Origin: Chaenocephalus aceratus | Lineage: Eukaryota; Chordata; Actinopteri; Perciformes; Channichthyidae | NCBI GenBank assembly: GCA_023974075.1 | Contig: CM043793.1 | Coordinates: 9,976,788-10,040,787, forward strand | Direction: 5' to 3' | DNA: 64,000 nucleotides | Part shown: piece by piece, positions 59,757 to 64,000 of the stretch | Layout: every line of letters begins with the position of its first letter | How positions within the stretch are numbered: position 1 is the stretch's first letter | The notes under the pieces: model-generated | What the model was told of the DNA's origin: nothing | Databases searched by the model: none | Seen by the model: only the letters and a program-made list of their open reading frames with translations | Program-made: the position numbers and the translations under genes

Positions 59757-61163
59757 CTAATCAGCCCTAACTATAAGCTTTATCAAAAGGAAGGTCTTAA
59801 GTGCACTCTTAAAAACGGATAGGGTGTCTGCCGCCCGAACACAAACTGGAAGCTGATTCCACAAATGTGGAGCTTGATAAGAAAAGGCTCTGGCTCCCAT
59901 TGTACTTTTAGAGACTCTAGGAACAACCAACAACCCTGCATTCTTGGAACGCAATGCCCTAGTAGGACAGTAGGGTATAATGAGTTCTTTAAGGTAAGAT
60001 GGCACCTGCCCATTAAGGGCTTGTAGGTGAGAAGAAGAATTTTAAATTCTATCCTGTGTTCTATAGGGAGCCAGTGTAAGGCAGCCAGAACAGGAGTAAT
60101 GTGGTCCCTTTTCCTAACTCTGGTTAGTACACGAGCTGCAGCATTTTGAATCAGCTGAAGCGACTTGACTGACTTCTTGGTACTCCCTGATAATAAAGAG
60201 TTACAATAATCCAGCCTAGAAGTAACAAATGCATGGACTAGTTTCTCTGCATCGTTTTGGGGCAAGATATGCCTGCTTTTTGCAATGTTACGTAGATGGA
60301 AGTAGGCGGTCCTTGAAATTGATTTTATGTGGGTGTTAAAGGATAAATCCTGATCAAATATAACACCAATATTCCTTACAGTCTCACTGGAGGGCCAAAT
60401 TAATGCCATCCATAGTTAGTATATCTTTGGATAATTTGTTTCGTAGATTCTTCGGGCCAAGTACAATAACTTCAGGTTTTGGTCGTGTTTTAACATCAAA
60501 AAGTTTAAGGTCATCCACGTTTTTAAGTCCTTAAGGCAAGTCTTGAATTTTTATTTAGATGATTAATTTCATCAGGCTTGATTGATAAATATAGTTGAGT
60601 ATCATCCGCATAACAATGAAAGTTTTACAGAATGATTCCTTATAATATGCCTAACGGAAGCATATCTAATGTGAACAAAAATAGGTCCAAGCACTGAGCC
60701 CTGTGGCACTCCATGGCTAACTTTGGTTTGCGTGGAAGATTCATCGTTAACACTTACAAACTGAGAGCGTTCAGATAGATAGGCCTAAACCAGCGTAAAG
60801 CAGTTCCCTGTATGCCAAACTAAGTGCTCTAGTCTTTGCAATAGGATATCATGGTCGATAGTATCAAATGCAGCACTTGAGATCGAGCAAAACAAGAATT
60901 GAGACAAGTCCCTTGTCTGAGGCTATTAGAATGTCATTGGTGACTTTAACCAGAGCTGTTTCTGTGCTATGATGTGTTCTAAAGCCAGACTGAACATCTT
61001 CAATAAATCATTGTTTTTAAGTAATCACACAACTGTTTGCGACCGCTTTCTCAAGAATATTTGAGAGGAACGGAAGATTAGAAATAGGTCTATAGTTGGC
61101 TAAAACCTCTGGATCGAGGTTGTGCTTTTTTAAGAAGCGGTTTTATCACTGCTACTTTGAATT
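59757..61163 (-). pseudogene. LINE reverse transcriptase core and C-terminal region
   Basis: In order on the minus strand: FKVAVIKPLLKK and ANYRPISNLPFL-like codons (61160-61050, frameshifted), [20 protein letters not shown] (about 60990-60940), a degenerate [19 protein letters not shown] (60684-60709) and [10 protein letters not shown] (about 60585-60612) with both catalytic aspartates. Then come SETVRNIGVIFDQDLSFNTH, SRLDYCNSLL, ITPVLAALHWLPI and LWNQLPVCVRAADTLSVF. These are L2-clade-like RT motifs, matching the family at 36 kb in type but not closely in sequence. Indels near 60420, 60530 and 60870 and a shift near 59990 break it. Confidence 0.88.
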
Positions 61164-61339
61164 ATTAGCCACGTTCACACTGCGGTACTTTTCCCACAAA
61201 GGTTCATGCGAACTTAGTTCATGCAAACTCTTTAGTTCGCATTGAACTAAGTACAGATCGCGTTCACACCAGAAAAAGTCCCTGGGGGGTGGATTAGGCA
61301 AATGAAGCCGCTGACGTCACTTCTTCTTCTGCTTTGGGT

Positions 61340-61537
61340 TTACTGGCAGGCCGCCAACCACTTCACGGCGTATACTGCCGCCCAAAGTCCCCGGCCGGAA
61401 GTCCCGGAGTTGGGGACTGGCTTCAGTAGAAGCTGCTGGGAGTCCCAGCAGCTTCTACTGAAGCCTTCCCGAGTAAATCGCCAGAACGCCGACACCTCCT
61501 CATCTCCACCGCTCCCATGTTTTATTTGTGTTGCCAT
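61340..61537 (-). pseudogene. Myb/SANT-like N-terminus, second copy
   Basis: A 65-codon minus-strand frame starting MATQIKHGSGGDEEVSAF and ending AVYAVKWLAACQ. The start and end match the 40-codon frame at 31403-31525. In between, this copy has a one-base deletion that destroys the WERWSDEE helix, and an extra block encoding SRSCWDSQQLLLKP that is the palindrome. It is a remnant of the Harbinger DNA-binding accessory protein, not a working one. Confidence 0.55.
61419..61465. repeat. Perfect 23-bp palindrome with 1-nt centre
   Basis: Arm 1 (61419-61441) starts 'ggcttcagtagaagctgctg'. Arm 2 (61443-61465) is its exact complement, with a single G between them. It is absent from the related MITE at 31125-31695. 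Confidence 0.97.
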
Positions 61538-61681
61538 AAGTTAGTCTCTCTGCGTTTCTGCGCTGGGCTAATGCTAATGCTAATAATGCTAATGCGAGGA
61601 TAATAAAATGGCGGCTTCACAAAACTTTTTGGGAGTTTTTACGGGCGTGGTTTGCAATCCGCCCAGCCAATCAGAAATATA

Positions 61682-61739
61682 GCTCTTTTCTCAAAAAAGA
61701 GCCGCTCGAAAGTCCCTGCTCTCTAGCAGGACTTTCGAG
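61682..61739. repeat. Two adjacent hairpins in the MITE
   Basis: Hairpin 1 at 61682-61702 pairs 'gctctttt' with 'aaaagagc'. Hairpin 2 at 61705-61739 pairs 'ctcgaaagtccctgct' with 'agcaggactttcgag', with one bulge. Both lie 220-320 bp from the palindrome. Confidence 0.85.
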
Positions 61740-61861
61740 GGGATTAAAAGGTTCGCATGAACTACTTTTAGTACCGGCTCTTTTTGGTGTGAACGCGATC
61801 ATGAACTAAGTTTTGCATGAACCTTTGTGGGAAAAAGTACCGCAGTGTGACCGCGGCTATT

Positions 61862-62241
61862 GTGGAACATAGCCTGATAATAAAGACATATTCATAATAT
61901 TTAATAAAGAAGTGCTAATTAATGGAAAAACTTCCTTCAACAGCTTAGTTGGAATGGGTCTAACATGCACATTGATGGTTTAGAAGAGAGAATCATTGAA
62001 TTTAATTGTTCAAGGTTTATGGCTGAAAAGCATTCTAGTTTACTATCTAGTGTAATATTAGAACTTAGGTTTCCGGGAGCTGTTGATAACACTATACTGG
62101 TCAAAGGCTAGAGGTCATTCATTTTGTTTCTAAGAGTAACAATTTTATCGTTAAAAAAGCACATCAAATCATTATTACTGAGTGCGATGGGAATATAAGG
62201 CTCAATCGAGCTGTGGCTCTCTGTCAGCCTGGCTACAGTGC
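61862..62241 (-). pseudogene. LINE RT N-terminal segment between two insertions
   Basis: The reading resumes with STVARLTESHSSIEPYIP, which joins smoothly to ARFLF at 63333, showing that the LINE between them is an insertion. It continues NDLMCFFNDKIVTLRNKM and INLEQLNSMILSSKPS, then CMLDPFQLSC with several stops. The segment ends at the Harbinger-like MITE. It belongs to the region just before RT motif 1. Confidence 0.8.
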
Positions 62242-62247
62242 TGAAAA

Positions 62248-63328
62248 TGTGTTGCAAATATATTATCTTTTCAATTTACACACGGCATCTATTGCACGTC
62301 TGTCCGTCCTGGGAGAGGGATCCCTCCTCTGTTGCTCTCCCTGAGGTTTTCTCCCATTTTCCCCTTTAAACTGTGGGTTTTTCTTCGGAAGTTTTCCTTG
62401 TACGATGTGAGGGTCTAAGGACAGAGGGTGTCCGTATTGTCATACTGATATTCTGTACACACTGTGAAGACCACTGAGACAAATGTAACATTTGTGATTT
62501 TGGGCTCAGGGTTTCCGTTAGCCGGTAATTAACGGTTTTTAGCTGGTAAAATGTATTAAAAACCGGTGTAAATTCAAAACATGCCGGTCAAAAATGTCTG
62601 GTAATAATTAGGGAGGCTCCGATCGATCGGCCGCCGGTCATTATCGGCGATATTCACTCTTAATAGTTTGATTGGTGCTCTCTATGAAGGCCGATCAGGA
62701 GAGCTGGATCTGATCGATATGGACATAAAACGCGAGTGAAGTGTAACCGGACGCGAGAGAGAGATCAGATCAGCTGCTGAGTCTGACCAAGACACGTAGC
62801 TCTGCAGAATCACTGAAGCCCCGCCCTCGTTTAGCGAGCTGCAGGAAGCTGCATTGAGAAACTGACGTGCTGTCAGGAGAGAGAGGGAGGGAGAGGGGAA
62901 AAGAGAGGATCCGTTTCTCCCGTGTTATTATTCAAATGTAATGTAAACTTTTGAATAATGTACGTTATCTACTACAAGTAGTTTGTTTGAATGTAATAAT
63001 TATGTTGTTTGTTGTTGTGGAATCATTTATTGAAAAATGAATCTGAATTTTTCGATCTGTTACGATTATAAACTGAAGCAAAATATAAAAATGAGCCCCG
63101 TGAACTGAGTTTTAAACTGAGCATATCTGCTCATAGTCCGGTAATTACATGCTAACGGAAACTCTGCTACACAACTCTTATTATTATTGAAATATGACCG
63201 GTAAGTTTCAAAATTTGTCCGGTAAAATAAATTCTGCCCGGACATTTGACCGACGAGAAAAAATCCTAGCGGAAACCCTGATTGGGCTATATAAATAAAC
63301 ATTGCTTGATTGATTGATTGATTGATTG
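62248..63328 (+). mobile_element. LINE 3' tail inserted in antisense into the LINE
   Basis: From 'tgtgttgcaaatatattatc' through 'cacggcatctattgcacgtc' to 'gggctatataaataaacatt' and a (TTGA)n tail: a 5'-truncated copy of the same 3' UTR that ends the host LINE, in the opposite direction. TGAAAA stands at both junctions (62242-62247 and 63327-63332), as a target duplication. It carries the hAT MITE 62507-63280. Confidence 0.88.
62507..63280 (-). mobile_element. hAT MITE, CAGGGTTTCCG family, copy 2
   Basis: A 774-bp element from 'cagggtttccgttagccggt' to a right TIR, complemented, 'cagggtttccgctaggattt'. The flanks 'tttgggct' and 'attgggct' are an 8-bp duplication with one mismatch inside the LINE tail word 'gatattgggctat'. 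It is the reverse of 50155-50964 and differs from it mainly in the CT-run length. Confidence 0.95.
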
Positions 63329-63332
63329 AAAA

Positions 63333-64000
63333 GAAATCTTGCATTATTCTTATTCTCATCTATTAATGAAGAGTAGTATGCTGCTCTCGTTTTACGCAGT
63401 GCTTTCTTATATTCATTGAGAGTAATATGTCAAATTAAACGAGATTCTTCAAGTTTAGTGGAACGCCATATCCTTTCAAGTTGTCTAGACTTTTGCTTTA
63501 TTTTGCGGGTTTCGGCATTATGCCATGGAGCTAATCTATGTTGTTTTATTTTCTTCTTTTTCAAAGGAGCAACAGAGTCTAATTTTATTCGCAGCGCATC
63601 TGTAGCACTATCAACAACATGATCAATTTGGGGTGGTGTACATTTTGTATAAGTTTCCTCCCTTACATGCAGACATGCTATCGAGTTAAGTATTGGTGGA
63701 ATCTCTTCCTTAAACTTGGCTATAGCACTAACAGATAGCTTTCTGCTGCAAGAGCTTTTGACTAATGCTTTGTAGTATAGTAATAGTACTTCAAAAGTTA
63801 ATAAGAAATGGTCGGATAAAGCAGGATTATGCGGTTCGACTAATAGTTGTTCAATTTCAATACCATAAGTCAGAACAAGGTCGAGAGTGTGATTATAGCA
63901 GTGGGTTGGTTTATTTACACTCTGACAGAAACCAACAGAATCTAATATAGAGTTAAATGCAACAGTAAGGCTATTTTTATCATCATCACCATGAATATTA
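63333..64000 (-). pseudogene. LINE endonuclease C-terminal part and linker
   Basis: The minus strand reads NIHGDDDKN at the window edge, then NKPTHCYNHTLDLVLTYG and NPALSDHFLLTFE. THx(3)HTLDLV and SDHxxL are the last motifs of the APE-like endonuclease of non-LTR retrotransposons, holding the catalytic Asp/His of the S-D-H motif. It nicks target DNA to prime reverse transcription. The linker then runs APWHNAETRKIKQKSRQLER and EYKKALRKTRAAYYSSLIDE, and stops at ARFLF, where a second LINE is inserted. One in-frame stop occurs near 63430. Earlier endonuclease motifs lie outside the window. Confidence 0.85.

Larger units (their letters stand above)
61167..61858 (-). mobile_element. Harbinger-like MITE with Myb remnant and palindromes
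   Basis: A 692-bp element. The left TIR 'agccacgttcacactgcggt' is mirrored by the right (complement 'agccgcggtcacactgcggt'), each continuing 'acttttcccacaaaggttc' with one indel. ATT flanks both ends, a three-base target consistent with PIF/Harbinger. It is the reverse of 31125-31695. It contains a Myb-like start on the minus strand, a perfect 23-bp palindrome and two further hairpins. It interrupts the LINE RT gene. Confidence 0.85.
59168..64000 (-). mobile_element. Long L2-like LINE, minus strand, runs off window
   Basis: Read from 64000 downwards: the end of the endonuclease domain (to about 63333), RT N-terminal part (62241-61862), RT core and C-terminal region (about 61163-59757), then a 3' UTR ending with 'ggctatataaataaacattg' and a short (ATTG) tail at about 59168. 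Two insertions split it: a Harbinger-like MITE (61167-61858), and a second LINE tail carrying a hAT MITE (about 62248-63328). The 5' end lies beyond the window. Stops and frameshifts make the copy defective, but it is the longest LINE here. Confidence 0.9.

Noticed and set aside
61302..61544. Plus-strand 80-codon frame in the MITE
   Set aside because: Opposite to the Myb-like remnant and running through the palindrome; no domain.

Overview
The window looks like intergenic or intronic DNA from a ray-finned fish, probably a percomorph. This rests on its repeats: L2-like LINEs, tRNA-derived SINEs, many hAT-type elements with terminal inverted repeats (TIRs), Tc1/mariner copies, TTAA-flanked MITEs and PIF/Harbinger-like MITEs, plus long CA/GT and TAG microsatellites. 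No host protein-coding exon, tRNA, rRNA, CRISPR array or bacterial-style operon could be supported. Almost every open frame over 60 codons is either a transposon remnant or a shadow of low-complexity DNA. The species cannot be named from the sequence.

Layout. 1-17,200 is mostly unique AT-rich DNA. It holds one TTAA MITE (6,444-6,808) between two diverged copies of a local duplication, a 260-bp TAG microsatellite (9.2-9.46 kb) and a TAA-flanked MITE (15,293-16,061). 17,541-19,100 is a nearly complete Tc1 element with a DD34E transposase cut short near its C-terminus. 19.2-31 kb mixes unique DNA with a 1-kb hAT-like element, several TTAA MITEs and a SINE tail. 31.1-31.7 kb is a MITE carrying the start of a Myb/SANT-like protein. 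At 33.9-35.4 kb a LINE fragment has had 33 bp of its reverse-transcriptase (RT) coding sequence amplified into 21 tandem units with an open frame. At 35.7-37.9 kb a TIR element has been invaded by an L2-like LINE.

38.9-52.7 kb is the densest nest. A 5.3-kb TIR element (40.86-46.19 kb) split a SINE and contains a hAT MITE, a LINE fragment, a hAT element and a TTAA MITE. Next comes a hAT element (48,600-51,777) that contains two further hAT elements; all three have perfect 8-bp target-site duplications (TSDs). A tRNA-SINE and a BED-finger hAT fragment follow. 53-58 kb holds a LINE tail with its own 8-bp TSD, a minus-strand tRNA-SINE, an L2 end, a hAT end and a deleted Tc1. 59,170-64,000 is a long minus-strand L2-like LINE running off the window. 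It is interrupted by a Harbinger-like MITE containing a perfect 23-bp palindrome, and by a second LINE copy that was itself hit by a hAT MITE.

The mobile genes do not form one pathway. They are independent parasites: LINE RT/endonuclease proteins (which probably also served the SINEs), Tc1 DDE transposase, hAT transposase pieces (a BED finger and a TTF-like zinc finger), and a Myb-like Harbinger accessory protein. All appear damaged. The most notable features are the coding minisatellite, the ordered nesting with readable target sites, the pair of Myb-bearing MITEs with the palindrome, and several repeat-free islands that resemble conserved non-coding elements.
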